Below are positions 1 to 7,608 of a DNA stretch of 64,000 nucleotides, one piece after another; positions within the stretch are counted from its first letter, which is position 1; each line of letters begins with the position of its first letter. The notes below the pieces were generated by a model. The model searched no databases. It was not told the DNA's origin and worked only from the letters and a program-made list of their open reading frames with translations. The translations under genes were made by a program, and so were the position numbers. This stretch comes from Bacillus subtilis (lineage in GTDB: Bacteria > Pseudomonadota > Alphaproteobacteria > Rhizobiales > Rhizobiaceae): contig JAHREI010000008.1 in assembly GCA_021733665.1 (NCBI GenBank), positions 1 to 64,000 of the forward strand, written 5' to 3'.

Positions 1-22
1 CAAGATGCAATCGCATCCGTGA

Positions 23-99
<77 letters not shown>

Positions 100-163
100 A
101 ATCTCCTCAAAACAATGAAAACCATGATCCAGACACCATCCTCATAGAGGTGGCAACGCATCT

Positions 164-242
164 TGGAGCAGCCCGTTCGAGCTAAAATCGATAATCAATC
201 GATTTTTGACGCTCTCACCTCATCAGGCTCATAACCTGAAGG
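164..242 (+). repeat. partial, interrupted copy of tRNA-fMet
   Basis: Two pieces of the intact upstream tRNA recur here. TGGAGCAGCCCG at 164-175 repeats the D-arm start, and 223-242 repeats the 20 bases of anticodon arm exactly. Between them, where the D-loop should close, sit 47 unrelated bases including a 9-bp hairpin (184-192 / 198-206). Acceptor and T arms are missing, so it cannot be a working tRNA. It may be a scar of element integration at the tRNA gene. Confidence 0.75.
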
Positions 243-324
243 GTAAGGAGGAAATGCTAACGATTAAGTATCGTTTACTCGAGGAACTGGTCATATCCTG
301 TGCACATAACTATCAATAACGACA

Positions 325-650
325 CTCAGATGAGATCATTTCTTCTTGTGGTATTCAGGAGGTTATGGCTGAAAGTGGGGTAGATATTGACCGTGCTACA
401 TTGAAGAGGTCGATGGTTCGCTGCTCGTTACAGATTACTGCTCAAGCCGAATGACGTAAAAGCAATTGTCAGTTCTTCGCGTGTTGACGGGGGTTAAATA
501 AAGGCAAAAGGCTCGGCTTTATCTGACAGTTGTGTGTAACTGTCAGGCTCTTGATTACTTGATATCTGAGCGCAGAAATATCAGTGTCGTAACGTATTTC
601 TTTTAGAAAGCCAAGGCAAGTAATGATGTCCCGAACAAAACTGTCATAGG
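325..650 (+). pseudogene. IS6-family transposase remnant
   Basis: No open frame spans this stretch, but three successive frames give fragments in the order found in IS6/IS26-type transposases. 335-451 gives a helix-turn-helix-like piece containing QEVMAESGVDIDRATL. About 462-530 gives the equivalent of the conserved SSSWRVDETYIKVKG segment, degraded. About 541-650 gives ALDYLISERRN, then VPNKTVIG, matching the LDFLLSERRD region. Frameshifts and stops separate them, so this is an old dead insertion. No terminal inverted repeats were found. Confidence 0.72.
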
Positions 651-852
651 ATTCTTATTATGTTTCTGTACCATTCATTAATCTGCTCTCTCACCTGTTC
701 AGGTGTAAGGCTGTAACGCTCTTATATCTTCTTTTCTAAGGCGTGCTTTTCTCCTGCTATTTCGTCTATTTCTTCAGTCGTTAAATTCCTCATTGTTCAC
801 GGATATTCACTTTATACCGCTGCCAGTCCGCTTTGATTTCATTCGAGTCCAT
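644..852 (-). pseudogene. decayed CsbD-family stress protein gene
   Basis: Reading leftward from an ATG at 850-852 gives MDSNEIKADWQRYKVNIREQ and a stop. The next frame continues with LTTEEIDEIAGEKHALEKKI, a stop where Gln is expected, then ERYSLTPEQVREQINEWYRN. Together these align along the whole of the intact CsbD gene at 4248-4451, so this is a second copy killed by one frameshift and one nonsense change. A purine-rich ribosome site (GGGAGAG) still precedes the ATG. Its 3' end abuts the IS6 remnant. Confidence 0.78.
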
Positions 853-914
853 TCATCTCTCCCAAGCTCTTTTGTAACATGTGCTGAACAAGGCATATGG
901 CTGCTTACGAAATT

Positions 915-1103
915 TTAATCGGGCATGCTTTGTTCATTGGTTGTATTTGAAACTATGGTGTTCTCACTTTCAGAAATATGGCTTCCATAAATTTCTGCAC
1001 CAAGCCAAACCAAAGCAACAATAATAAGACTTGAGATTAAGACGATGAGAACAGGCCGACCTTTTTTACCTTGACGGGCTTTTTGCGGTGGAATTTCTTT
1101 CAT
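915..1103 (-). CDS. small single-pass membrane protein
   Basis: A 62-residue protein with a basic start (KARQGKKGR), one hydrophobic helix at about residues 18-36 (VLIVLISSLIIVALVWLGA) and a polar tail. The layout predicts an inner-membrane protein with a short cytoplasmic N-terminus. The ribosome site GGAAGGAGGG is very strong, but it forms one arm of a perfect hairpin (1108-1154). Its position among stress genes suggests an envelope-stress role, but the family is not recognised. Confidence 0.6.
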   Translation of the reverse strand: MKEIPPQKARQGKKGRPVLIVLISSLIIVALVWLGAEIYGSHISESENTIVSNTTNEQSMPD

Positions 1104-1107
1104 GGGG

Positions 1108-1154
1108 CCCTCCTTCCGTTAGAACCTTTGATTGATTAACTAACGGAAGGAGGG
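1108..1154 (-). promoter_or_regulatory. 15-bp perfect hairpin covering the Shine-Dalgarno site
   Basis: 1108-1122 and 1140-1154 are exact inverted repeats of 15 bases around a 17-base loop. On the minus strand the second arm is the GGAAGGAGGG ribosome site of the small membrane protein starting at 1103, so a transcript carrying both arms would hide its own start site. The first arm also contains CGTTAG, like the EcfG -10 boxes in this window, with GGAAC only 13 bases upstream. It could therefore instead be a promoter with an odd spacer. Confidence 0.55.
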
Positions 1155-1226
1155 TTCTGTTCCCAAAAAAGAAAACCGGAAACTGCTATTTTGAGGTGTT
1201 CTGCGGTATATTATTGTTATAAAAGC

Positions 1227-2606
1227 CTAGGCACATCGCAATTCGTCAAGATAATTCGCACACCAATGATTGATATCATTTTCCTGCAAGTGCTTGATCA
1301 TAGAAGAATAACGATATTGTCGTTCGTTCAGCGGCATGTTCAATGCATGACGAATAGCCTGCGAAACGGACTCTTTGTCGTAAGGGTTGACCAGCAGAGC
1401 GCTGTCCAGTTCGCGTGATGCGCCTGCAAATCGAGAAAGCACTAATACACCAGGGTCGTTTTTATCTTGTGCTGCAACATATTCTTTCGCAACCAAATTC
1501 ATACCATCCCGAAGCGGTGTTACTAATCCGACCTTTGCGTGACGATACAGGCCTGCGAGAATATTGCGATTTAATGAGCGGGTAATGTAACGGATAGGCG
1601 TCCAATCTACAGAAGCAAGTGCGCCATTGACGCGACCCGCATGTTCAGCCACCATACTTTGCATTTCAGCATATTCCGGCACTTCTGAACGTGATTTTGG
1701 TGTCACCTGCAGAAAAGTTACTTTGCTCTTATACTCCGGATTGTTCTGTACGAAATGCTCAAATGCTTCTATTCGGTTCGTGATGCCCTTTGAATAATCA
1801 AGGCGGTCGACCCCAATAATGAGGTCTCGTCCTGTCATGCTTTCGCGCATACGCCGGACGAGGGCACTCTTTTCTGACCGTTGGGCAGTGTCGGTGAATT
1901 TATCTGTTTCAATACCAATCCCGAATTTTCCGGTTTTAAACTCATGACTGCCGGTTTTGAACCGGTTTTCGCCTAAGGGAATAGCAATATTTTCCCGCGA
2001 GATGCAGCTAGTGAAGTTTTCAAGGTCATAATCTGTTTGAAAGCCAATCAAATCATAGGACACTAACCCACGCATAATGGTTTCATGAACAGGGAGTGTG
2101 AAGACGATATCTGCCGAAGGCCAAGGGATATGGAGGAAAAAACCGATCCGGTTTTTAACACCCAAACGGCGTAGTTCCGCAGCCAGAGGGATGAGATGGT
2201 AGTCGTGAACCCAAATGATATCATCAGGCTGAATAAGTGACTGTAACTGTTCAGCAAAAAGACGATTAACGCGGAAATAACCAGCCATATCTTTTCGCTC
2301 ATAATCAATGAGATCCAGCCGGTAATGACACAGAGGCCATAGCATACGGTTAGCGAAACCGGCATAATACTCATCAACATCGGTGCTGGCTAAATCCAAC
2401 AGCGCATATTCAATATTATCGTGTTTTTGAATGTTTAGCTGAGGTTGCTGTAGGTTATCGGATATTACCTTCCCGGACCAGCCCATCCAGAGGCCGCCCT
2501 TTTCCTCCAGTGCAGCTTGCAGAGCAACAGCAAGACCTCCGGCCGGCGCATTCCCATGTTTATCCGGCAAAGGAACCCGGTTGGATATGATAATTAGTTT
2601 TCCCAT
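1227..2606 (-). CDS. otsA: alpha,alpha-trehalose-phosphate synthase
   Basis: Glycosyltransferase family 20 enzyme that joins UDP-glucose to glucose-6-phosphate to make trehalose-6-phosphate in the cytosol. The 459 residues match the usual OtsA length. Visible family motifs include ISNRVPLP and APAGGLAVAL at the N-terminus, WVHDYHL and FFLHIPWPS near the middle, GVDRLDYSKGI, and the LRDGMNLVAKEYVA donor-binding segment. It lies 20 bases after otsB and is translated from the same transcript. Trehalose protects against osmotic and desiccation stress, which fits the surrounding stress genes. Confidence 0.97.
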   Translation of the reverse strand: MGKLIIISNRVPLPDKHGNAPAGGLAVALQAALEEKGGLWMGWSGKVISDNLQQPQLNIQKHDNIEYALLDLASTDVDEYYAGFANRMLWPLCHYRLDLIDYERKDMAGYFRVNRLFAEQLQSLIQPDDIIWVHDYHLIPLAAELRRLGVKNRIGFFLHIPWPSADIVFTLPVHETIMRGLVSYDLIGFQTDYDLENFTSCISRENIAIPLGENRFKTGSHEFKTGKFGIGIETDKFTDTAQRSEKSALVRRMRESMTGRDLIIGVDRLDYSKGITNRIEAFEHFVQNNPEYKSKVTFLQVTPKSRSEVPEYAEMQSMVAEHAGRVNGALASVDWTPIRYITRSLNRNILAGLYRHAKVGLVTPLRDGMNLVAKEYVAAQDKNDPGVLVLSRFAGASRELDSALLVNPYDKESVSQAIRHALNMPLNERQYRYSSMIKHLQENDINHWCANYLDELRCA

Positions 2607-2625
2607 TTTAATGGCCCCTGACTGT

Positions 2626-3480
2626 TTATACTTTATTTGTAGGATGATTGATGGCGGGGTCGGGAACTCTCAGGGTTCCTTGTGCTGCAATGACTTCGGT
2701 GAGCCAGTTTCTGAGCGCGGAAGGCGACGATATAAGGCTCATTGCACAACTTTGTTGGAGTGAGGCGCCGATTTTCACTGATGCGCCTGAATATTTGTGC
2801 GCTGCCGCAAACATAGCTTCATCGGTTAAATCATCACCAAAAGCGATTGGTATGTGAGACTGGAAAGCCGGTTTAGCCATGAAGTGATCTAAAGCTGAAC
2901 CCTTGTCAGAACCGGCAGGCCGTAATTCAGCAACCATTTTTCCATGTTGCACAGTCCAGTTGCCGCCTGTTATTGAAGCTGCTTTATTGATTATATCCGT
3001 GGTCGTTTTCTGCAGACGGGGATTGCTTCGATAATGTAACGCCAGAGCGACTTCTTTATCTTCCAGTTCTATATCGGGATAATCAGTAAGCGTATCTTCG
3101 ATATAGCGTTTCGCCGTACGAAAACTATCGTCGATTTTAAGCGCTCTTATACTCCCGTCGCTGTTACGAATTTGAGTGCCATGCAGGCCTGCAATTTCAA
3201 AGCTATGGGAGGGAAATATTGTATCAACAAAGCTGACCGGACGTCCCGTCACGAGTGCTAATGCGCCGCCCAGATGCCAGTGCAAATGAGATAGAATGTC
3301 ATATAATTGTTGCGGAAGTTGTATTTTATCCGGAGCTGAGGCGATATCCAGCAGCGTTCCGTCCAAGTCAAAGAAAAATGCATGCTTTGATAGTGAGCCT
3401 TTATCATTTTTCAAATGACTTAACTCAGGGATTAAACCTTGATTGTATTCAATGTTTTCCCTTGTCAGGGTAGTACTCAT
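2626..3480 (-). CDS. otsB: trehalose-6-phosphate phosphatase
   Basis: HAD-superfamily phosphatase that removes the phosphate from the OtsA product. The nucleophile motif FFFDLDGTLLD lies near residue 35 and the Mg-binding motif FGDDLTDEAMF near residue 225. VTGRP follows the first domain as in other OtsB proteins. I place the start at the ATG at 3480 (MSTTLTREN) because AAAGGTAA precedes it. An in-frame start at 3519 would overlap the region just behind the upstream gene. Length 284, normal for the family. Order otsB-otsA. Confidence 0.95.
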   Translation of the reverse strand: MSTTLTRENIEYNQGLIPELSHLKNDKGSLSKHAFFFDLDGTLLDIASAPDKIQLPQQLYDILSHLHWHLGGALALVTGRPVSFVDTIFPSHSFEIAGLHGTQIRNSDGSIRALKIDDSFRTAKRYIEDTLTDYPDIELEDKEVALALHYRSNPRLQKTTTDIINKAASITGGNWTVQHGKMVAELRPAGSDKGSALDHFMAKPAFQSHIPIAFGDDLTDEAMFAAAHKYSGASVKIGASLQQSCAMSLISSPSALRNWLTEVIAAQGTLRVPDPAINHPTNKV

Positions 3481-3521
3481 TGTCTGTGTTACCTTTACTG
3501 AAAAAGAAACAGCGACCAATT

Positions 3522-4151
3522 TTATAAATAGATCAGTTTTTGTTCATCCAAAGGACGATGGAGCTGCTTGGCAGTGTCCCAAGGGGCCGTCATCCAGACA
3601 TCCAGCTCATCTGTGTTAGTCAGTATAACCGGTAGCGAAACGGGAGTGCCTTGATCTCTGAGAGAGGATGCAGCTGTCGTAAGAAAAGCAAACAAACTAT
3701 GGCTTTTCTCACCCTCTTGCGGGTCGTGGGTGCCAACCCATTCTGTCCATATGCCGGCAAAGAACAGCAGGTTTCCGGTCGTGTGTAGTGACAGCCATCG
3801 GGCATTATTGCCGGATAAAGGGGTGGACTTATGTGTTCGTATGCCAAAGGCTATGGCCGGTATCAGGCAGCGATGAGCAACAGTCTGCCAATCCTGCCAG
3901 TGAGCTGCGTTACTGTGCCGGATGTGTGTGATCCCTTTATCATTTTTGTGTTTTACGGCTTTGTCGGGAGAGGGCATGCCCCAGCGACTAATTCCGAGTT
4001 CAGAACCATCTAAATTATTACGCAAAACAGGGGCAGGAAAATCCGGATAAATAACTTCGTTAAAGGGTCTTCCGTCTGTCAGATCAATATAAAAGCCTAC
4101 AGACTTTTTTAAATCTGCAGGAGTGAACCGGGTAGCATAAATATCAGACAT
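3522..4151 (-). CDS. SRAP (YedK/HMCES)-like protein lacking active-site residues
   Basis: The 209 residues follow the SRAP (DUF159) fold family: a RWGMPSP segment, HRCLIPA, FAGIWTEW, FLTTAA, PVILTNTDELDVWM and APWDTAKQLHRPL are all in family order. SRAP proteins crosslink to abasic DNA through Cys2 with Asn, Glu and His helpers. Here residue 2 is Ser, the NVRN-type Asn reads HIRH, the Glu position after the CLIPA motif reads AFGIRT, and the IHxxMPVIL His is lost (TPVSLPVIL). It is therefore probably not a DNA-crosslinking enzyme. It is the first gene of a unit with otsB and otsA, with ribosome site GAGGAGG. Confidence 0.8.
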   Translation of the reverse strand: MSDIYATRFTPADLKKSVGFYIDLTDGRPFNEVIYPDFPAPVLRNNLDGSELGISRWGMPSPDKAVKHKNDKGITHIRHSNAAHWQDWQTVAHRCLIPAIAFGIRTHKSTPLSGNNARWLSLHTTGNLLFFAGIWTEWVGTHDPQEGEKSHSLFAFLTTAASSLRDQGTPVSLPVILTNTDELDVWMTAPWDTAKQLHRPLDEQKLIYL

Positions 4152-4218
4152 AACTCCTCCTCTCAGAGATGTTTGATGATATGTTGCGATGCAGGAGCAA
4201 GAGCTGCTGCATAAATGA

Positions 4219-4242
4219 AAAAGCTCCCTGACGGGAGCTTTT
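4219..4242 (-). terminator. terminator after csbD
   Basis: AAAAGCTCCC / GGGAGCTTTT hairpin with a TGAC loop, six bases past the csbD stop and followed on the minus strand by a T run. Leakage could still feed the SRAP-otsB-otsA unit downstream. Confidence 0.8.
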
Positions 4243-4247
4243 GCGGG

Positions 4248-4451
4248 TTACCACGTCTGTCGGTTGTACCAATCATCAATATCTTTTTTGACGCGGTCTT
4301 TCTCAATGCCGTAACGTTCCTGAATTTTCCCTTCAAGCTGATCACGGCGACCGTTCACTTGATCCAGATCATCGTCTGTGAGTTTACCCCACTGCTCTTT
4401 GACCTTTCCTTTGAACTGTTTCCAATTACCTTCAACTCTGTTCCAATCCAT
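4248..4451 (-). CDS. CsbD family general stress protein
   Basis: A 67-residue hydrophilic protein with the CsbD signature: MDWNRVEGNWKQFKGKVKEQ, then GKLTDDDLDQVNGRRDQLEGK, then IQERYGI and a C-terminal DDWYNR. Members in Bacillus and proteobacteria are strongly induced by general stress, but no molecular function is established. An EcfG-type promoter lies 40-64 bases upstream (4491-4515) and a good terminator follows. The ribosome site is GAAGGAGAAA. A second, dead copy lies at 644-852. Confidence 0.95.
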   Translation of the reverse strand: MDWNRVEGNWKQFKGKVKEQWGKLTDDDLDQVNGRRDQLEGKIQERYGIEKDRVKKDIDDWYNRQTW

Positions 4452-4490
4452 GGGATTTCTCCTTCGTTTATGGTTCTTGTACAGTTAGCT

Positions 4491-4515
4491 AACGATACAA
4501 AATGAAAATAGTTCA
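4491..4515 (-). promoter_or_regulatory. EcfG-type promoter for csbD
   Basis: On the minus strand TGAAC (4515-4511), exactly 16 bases, then CGTTAG. The alphaproteobacterial general-stress sigma EcfG reads GGAAC-N16/17-CGTT, so one -35 base differs. Position and target gene fit well. Confidence 0.7.
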
Positions 4516-4789
4516 AAAATAATTTGAAACATTTCTCTGATCTTTTACCGTGGACTTTTCTGCGTGCCCTTGTCGGTTGATTGAAAGAAGTCAGAACAAT
4601 TCGCGGAACAAAGGGCTATCTCTGCCATTCCTTTAAGGAACGGTGATCGTGTCAACCGAACGTGATGGCAGCGGAAAACACTATGATTTTTTCGGTTTCT
4701 CATAGTGGCCAACGAAATGGCAGACGAGTTTCTACCCCATCCGGTCACTGCTCACTCCACCACACCATACATATTTTTGGGAGAAAGCC
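4516..4789. other. non-coding gap before the SDR gene
   Basis: No credible gene. It contains an 8-bp dyad (CACTATGA at 4679-4686, TCATAGTG at 4700-4707). GGAAC occurs at about 4576 and 4637 but without a correctly spaced CGTT, so no clear promoter for the gene at 4790 is assigned. Confidence 0.5.
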
Positions 4790-5758
4790 GTGACACAGTT
4801 CTTTGATAAATTACAACAAGCAAATGATACTGCTGAAAGACAACGAAAGCTGCAGAAAGAAAACCCGGATTCTGCAAATGATCGGTCGTATGCCTCACAA
4901 ACAGGAGCGCGAGATTATCCTGTTCCGCCATTTCCGAAGCAACATATTCCTAAACCCGGTGAGGAGGCCGCCCTCACACCGGCACCAATGTATGATGCGC
5001 CTTACTATAAAGGCTCAGAGAAACTGAAAGATAAGGTTGCACTGATTACTGGTGGGGATTCTGGTATCGGCAGAGCTGTTGCAGTTCTCTACGCCCGTGA
5101 AGGGGCTTCCGTAATTGTGCTCTATCTTGAAGAAGAAAATGATGCTGCTTACACGCAAAAACTGGTTGAGCAGGAAGGACGTAAATGTCTGCTTATCAAA
5201 GGAGATGTTCGTGATTTGCAATTTTGCAAGGACGCAGTCGAGCAGGCGATGTCAAGTTTTGGGCAGCTGGATATTCTCGTTAATAATGCCGCGTTTCAGC
5301 TCCATGCGGATCATTTCAGAGATCTGTCTTCAGAGCATTTCGATGAGACCATCAAAACCAACCTTTATGGCTACTTCAATATGACAAAGGCTGTTCTGCC
5401 TCATCTGAAAAAAGGTGCATCTATTATCAATACCGGATCTGTAACCGGTTTGAGAGGTAGCAAAAATCTGGTTGATTACTCAATGACAAAGGGCGGGATC
5501 CATGCTTATACGCGGGCTTTAGCCGGTAACCTGCTCCCTGAAGGCATTAGGGTAAATGCTGTGGCGCCAGGACCTGTGTGGACACCACTCAATCCTGCAG
5601 ATCAGGCAGCTTCGGATGTTGCACATTTTGGGTCAGACACGCCGATGAAACGGCCTGCGCAACCAGAAGAACTTGCCCCTGCTTATGTATTTTTGGCCTC
5701 TGAGCAAACCGCAAGTTACATCACAGGTGAAGTTCTCCCCGTTATTGGCGGCTACTGA
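4790..5758 (+). CDS. stress-type short-chain dehydrogenase (YghA/GsiB-39-like)
   Basis: 322-residue NAD(P)-dependent oxidoreductase. A polar leader of about 75 residues with PVPPFPKQ is typical of the YghA / general stress protein 39 branch. The Rossmann motif TGGDSGIG, the LVNNAA motif and the YSMTK catalytic pair follow, with a C-terminal GEVLPVIGGY. The start is a GTG (4790) behind GGGAGAAA. Substrate is not known; members are usually induced by stress and desiccation. It stands alone, ended by the hairpin at 5791-5818. Confidence 0.93.
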   Translation: MTQFFDKLQQANDTAERQRKLQKENPDSANDRSYASQTGARDYPVPPFPKQHIPKPGEEAALTPAPMYDAPYYKGSEKLKDKVALITGGDSGIGRAVAVLYAREGASVIVLYLEEENDAAYTQKLVEQEGRKCLLIKGDVRDLQFCKDAVEQAMSSFGQLDILVNNAAFQLHADHFRDLSSEHFDETIKTNLYGYFNMTKAVLPHLKKGASIINTGSVTGLRGSKNLVDYSMTKGGIHAYTRALAGNLLPEGIRVNAVAPGPVWTPLNPADQAASDVAHFGSDTPMKRPAQPEELAPAYVFLASEQTASYITGEVLPVIGGY

Positions 5759-5790
5759 ATATGAATATCAATGGTCACAAGCCGCATATG

Positions 5791-5818
5791 CAGCCGGAAA
5801 TTATCAATTTTCCGGCTG
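5791..5818. terminator. bidirectional terminator hairpin
   Basis: CAGCCGGAAA / TTTCCGGCTG stem with an 8-base loop. It follows the SDR stop by 32 bases and overlaps the last codons of the convergent small membrane gene. Confidence 0.7.
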
Positions 5819-5935
5819 TGTTTGTAGTGAATGTGGCGCTTCTTGTGGTGATGGGTTTTGCGAGGTGGGTCTGTTAATCATCCAAACTAGAAACAAAATC
5901 AGCAAGATTGCTAAAATCAGATAAGCACTTTTCAT
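5804..5935 (-). CDS. 43-residue membrane peptide
   Basis: Starting at the ATG at 5935 gives MKSAYLILAILLILFLVWMI followed by a short Pro/Gln-rich tail. That is one transmembrane helix plus a hydrophilic end. AAGGAG lies 8 bases before this ATG, so I prefer it to an in-frame start 36 codons upstream. An EcfG-like site (6070-6094) and a TGCATGCG dyad (5968-5988) lie upstream. Too small for family assignment; similar in design to the small protein at 915-1103. Confidence 0.55.
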   Translation of the reverse strand: MKSAYLILAILLILFLVWMINRPTSQNPSPQEAPHSLQTQPEN

Positions 5936-6069
5936 ATCCTTCACTCCTTGGGGCGAGTTGCGCTCACTGCATGCGGCTAGCGCATGCAAACATACAGCTG
6001 TAAAACAATCGGAGCGGGCGGAAGAATTGTTTATTAAACACACGCATCCGGCAAACCGTATAATTTTCT

Positions 6070-6094
6070 AACTAATGGAAGTCAGAATGGTTCC
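6070..6094 (-). promoter_or_regulatory. EcfG-like promoter for the 43-residue peptide
   Basis: Minus strand GGAAC (6094-6090), 16 bases, then AGTTAG. The -35 is perfect and the -10 has A in place of C. It lies between the iron-permease-like gene and the peptide gene. Confidence 0.55.
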
Positions 6095-6103
6095 GTAAGC
6101 TGT

Positions 6104-6478
6104 TTAATGCTCACCGGAGCGCGTTTTATGGGCAGCATGTTCTTCGATTTTTTCTTTCAACTTCTGTAGTTTTTCTAAAGGCATATGCTCAATGCCTATG
6201 AAATCTTTATCTGCATTTTTCACAACATCTATGAGTTCATCTATTTTTGTGTGTAGCGCGCAGGAATCTCTGTTCTGAGAGTTTTGAATAAGAAACACCA
6301 TCAAAAATGTAATAATAGTTGTGCTGGTATTAATAACCAATTGCCAAGTATCTGAATATTGGAATATAGGCCCTGATAAAGCCCATATAATAATAAATAA
6401 AAATGCGATTATAAATGCTGAATAATGGCCTGTTATTTCAGAAAATTTTTCGCTTAATTTTGAAAAATAGGTTCCCAT
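6104..6478 (-). CDS. low-affinity iron permease family membrane protein
   Basis: 124 residues with two adjacent hydrophobic helices (about 20-38 and 45-65) and a charged coiled C-terminal tail. The pattern FSEITGHYSAFIIAF, then GPIFQYSDTWQLVINTSTTI, then FLIQNSQNRD is that of the bacterial low-affinity iron permease / DUF family related to Fet4. In bacteria iron transport by this short form is not proven. ATG with GGGAG ribosome site. Confidence 0.85.
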   Translation of the reverse strand: MGTYFSKLSEKFSEITGHYSAFIIAFLFIIIWALSGPIFQYSDTWQLVINTSTTIITFLMVFLIQNSQNRDSCALHTKIDELIDVVKNADKDFIGIEHMPLEKLQKLKEKIEEHAAHKTRSGEH

Positions 6479-6543
6479 AATTTTCTCCCTTTATATACAC
6501 AATGTTTTAAATTCGTAATTGTTCGTTACCTCGGAAAATATTT

Positions 6544-6568
6544 GGAACAATCCAATTTTCTCTCCGTT
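6544..6568 (+). promoter_or_regulatory. EcfG promoter
   Basis: GGAAC (6544-6548), exactly 16 bases, CGTT (6565-6568) followed by AG. This is a perfect match to the sigma-EcfG consensus, 25 bases before the gene at 6593. Confidence 0.85.
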
Positions 6569-6592
6569 AGTTAAGTACCAACAGGAGGAAAT

Positions 6593-6934
6593 ATGATGAA
6601 AACGAAACTCTTAATTTTGATCTCTGCGGGTATGTTTGCAACGGCAGGTGCCTACGCACAAACAACCCCACCAGCCCAAAATCCACCGGAAACCACTGGC
6701 GAAACACCGATGGTTGCGCCGCCGGCTGCTCCAAGTCCACAGGCACCGGTAGAGGGTGAAAATAGTTTTACTGAATCTCAGACGAAAGAGCGAATTGAAG
6801 CTGCAGGCTATGCTGATGTTCAGGCTTTGAACCTTGGTTCTGATGGAATTTGGCAAGCCAAAGCTAAAAAAGATGGTGCCGATGTGAATGTCCGCATGGA
6901 TTACCAGGGCAACATTACCAGTGAACTGCAGTAA
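6593..6934 (+). CDS. periplasmic PepSY-like protein
   Basis: 113 residues. A signal peptide (about residues 1-22, ending AYAQ) is followed by a Pro/Ala-rich linker and a C-terminal PepSY-like unit with ESQTKERIEAAGYADVQ and GIWQAKAKKDGADVNVRMDYQGNI. Such domains are found as small periplasmic stress proteins, and their ligand is unknown. Two ATGs sit side by side (6593, 6596); AGGAGG is better spaced for the second. It is directly downstream of a perfect EcfG promoter and probably co-transcribed with the next gene (18-base gap). Confidence 0.85.
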   Translation: MMKTKLLILISAGMFATAGAYAQTTPPAQNPPETTGETPMVAPPAAPSPQAPVEGENSFTESQTKERIEAAGYADVQALNLGSDGIWQAKAKKDGADVNVRMDYQGNITSELQ

Positions 6935-6952
6935 TTGAAAAAGGAGATGACA

Positions 6953-7531
6953 ATGAAAAATGTAACAGGACTTTTCGATAATTACTCAACGGCAAAACAG
7001 GTGGTCACAGATTTAGAGGCTATTGGAATTCCGTCCGATGACATCAGTATTGTCACACATGATGCTAATCGGGAAACGGATGCTGCGGGCGGTGCAACTG
7101 CTGGTGCGGGCATCGGTGCTATGATTGGTGGTGCAGGCGGCTTGCTTGCAGGTTTGGGTATTCTTGCTATTCCGGGCGTTGGTCCGGTTGTTGCTGCCGG
7201 CTGGCTGGCGGCAACTGCTGCCGGTGCGGCTGGTGGTGCTGTTGTCGGTGCCGCGACGGGTGGCTTGATCGGGGCACTGGTGAATGAAGGTGTATCTGAA
7301 GAAGATGCCCATCTTTATGCCGAAGGTGTGCGCCGCGGCGGAACATTGGTCAGCGCGAAAGTCCCTGATAATAAACACGCACAAGCACAGCAGATTCTGA
7401 CACGTGCAAGTATGGTCAATATTGATGACCGGCGTCGCCGTTATACTAATGAAGGCTGGCAGCGATTTGATCCGGACGCAAAACCCTACAGTGTAGATGA
7501 GATCGAAAGCGAACGGTTACGCTATCGCTAA
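6953..7531 (+). CDS. general stress protein with glycine-zipper core
   Basis: 192 residues. The N-terminal half (VTGLFDNYSTAKQVVTDLEA...SDDISIVTHD) matches the GSP17M/YflT-type heat-induced stress domain. The centre is an Ala/Gly-rich hydrophobic double helix of glycine-zipper type (GAGIGAMIGGAGGLLAGLG, then GAAGGAVVGAATGGLIGAL). A basic tail rich in Arg and Tyr follows. The start is fixed by AAGGAG six bases before the ATG at 6953. A likely membrane-inserting stress protein; exact role unknown. Ended by a 19-bp hairpin. Confidence 0.85.
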   Translation: MKNVTGLFDNYSTAKQVVTDLEAIGIPSDDISIVTHDANRETDAAGGATAGAGIGAMIGGAGGLLAGLGILAIPGVGPVVAAGWLAATAAGAAGGAVVGAATGGLIGALVNEGVSEEDAHLYAEGVRRGGTLVSAKVPDNKHAQAQQILTRASMVNIDDRRRRYTNEGWQRFDPDAKPYSVDEIESERLRYR

Positions 7532-7536
7532 ATAGA

Positions 7537-7578
7537 ATACCTAATTAAAGGCAGATTATTCTGCCTTTAATTAGGTAT
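7537..7578 (+). terminator. 19-bp perfect stem terminator
   Basis: 7537-7555 and 7560-7578 are perfect inverted repeats with a TTAT loop, six bases past the stop. It is unusually long and AT-rich at the base. Confidence 0.8.
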
Positions 7579-7608
7579 GATTTAGAGACTAATGTAGGGA
7601 ATTATGCT

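Noticed and set aside
4576-4660. GGAAC boxes as EcfG promoters for the SDR at 4790
   Set aside because: No NGTT at 16-17 bases from either GGAAC.
4545-4748. 67-codon minus-strand frame in the csbD-SDR gap
   Set aside because: No ribosome site or recognisable protein; the interval is better explained as two divergent leaders.
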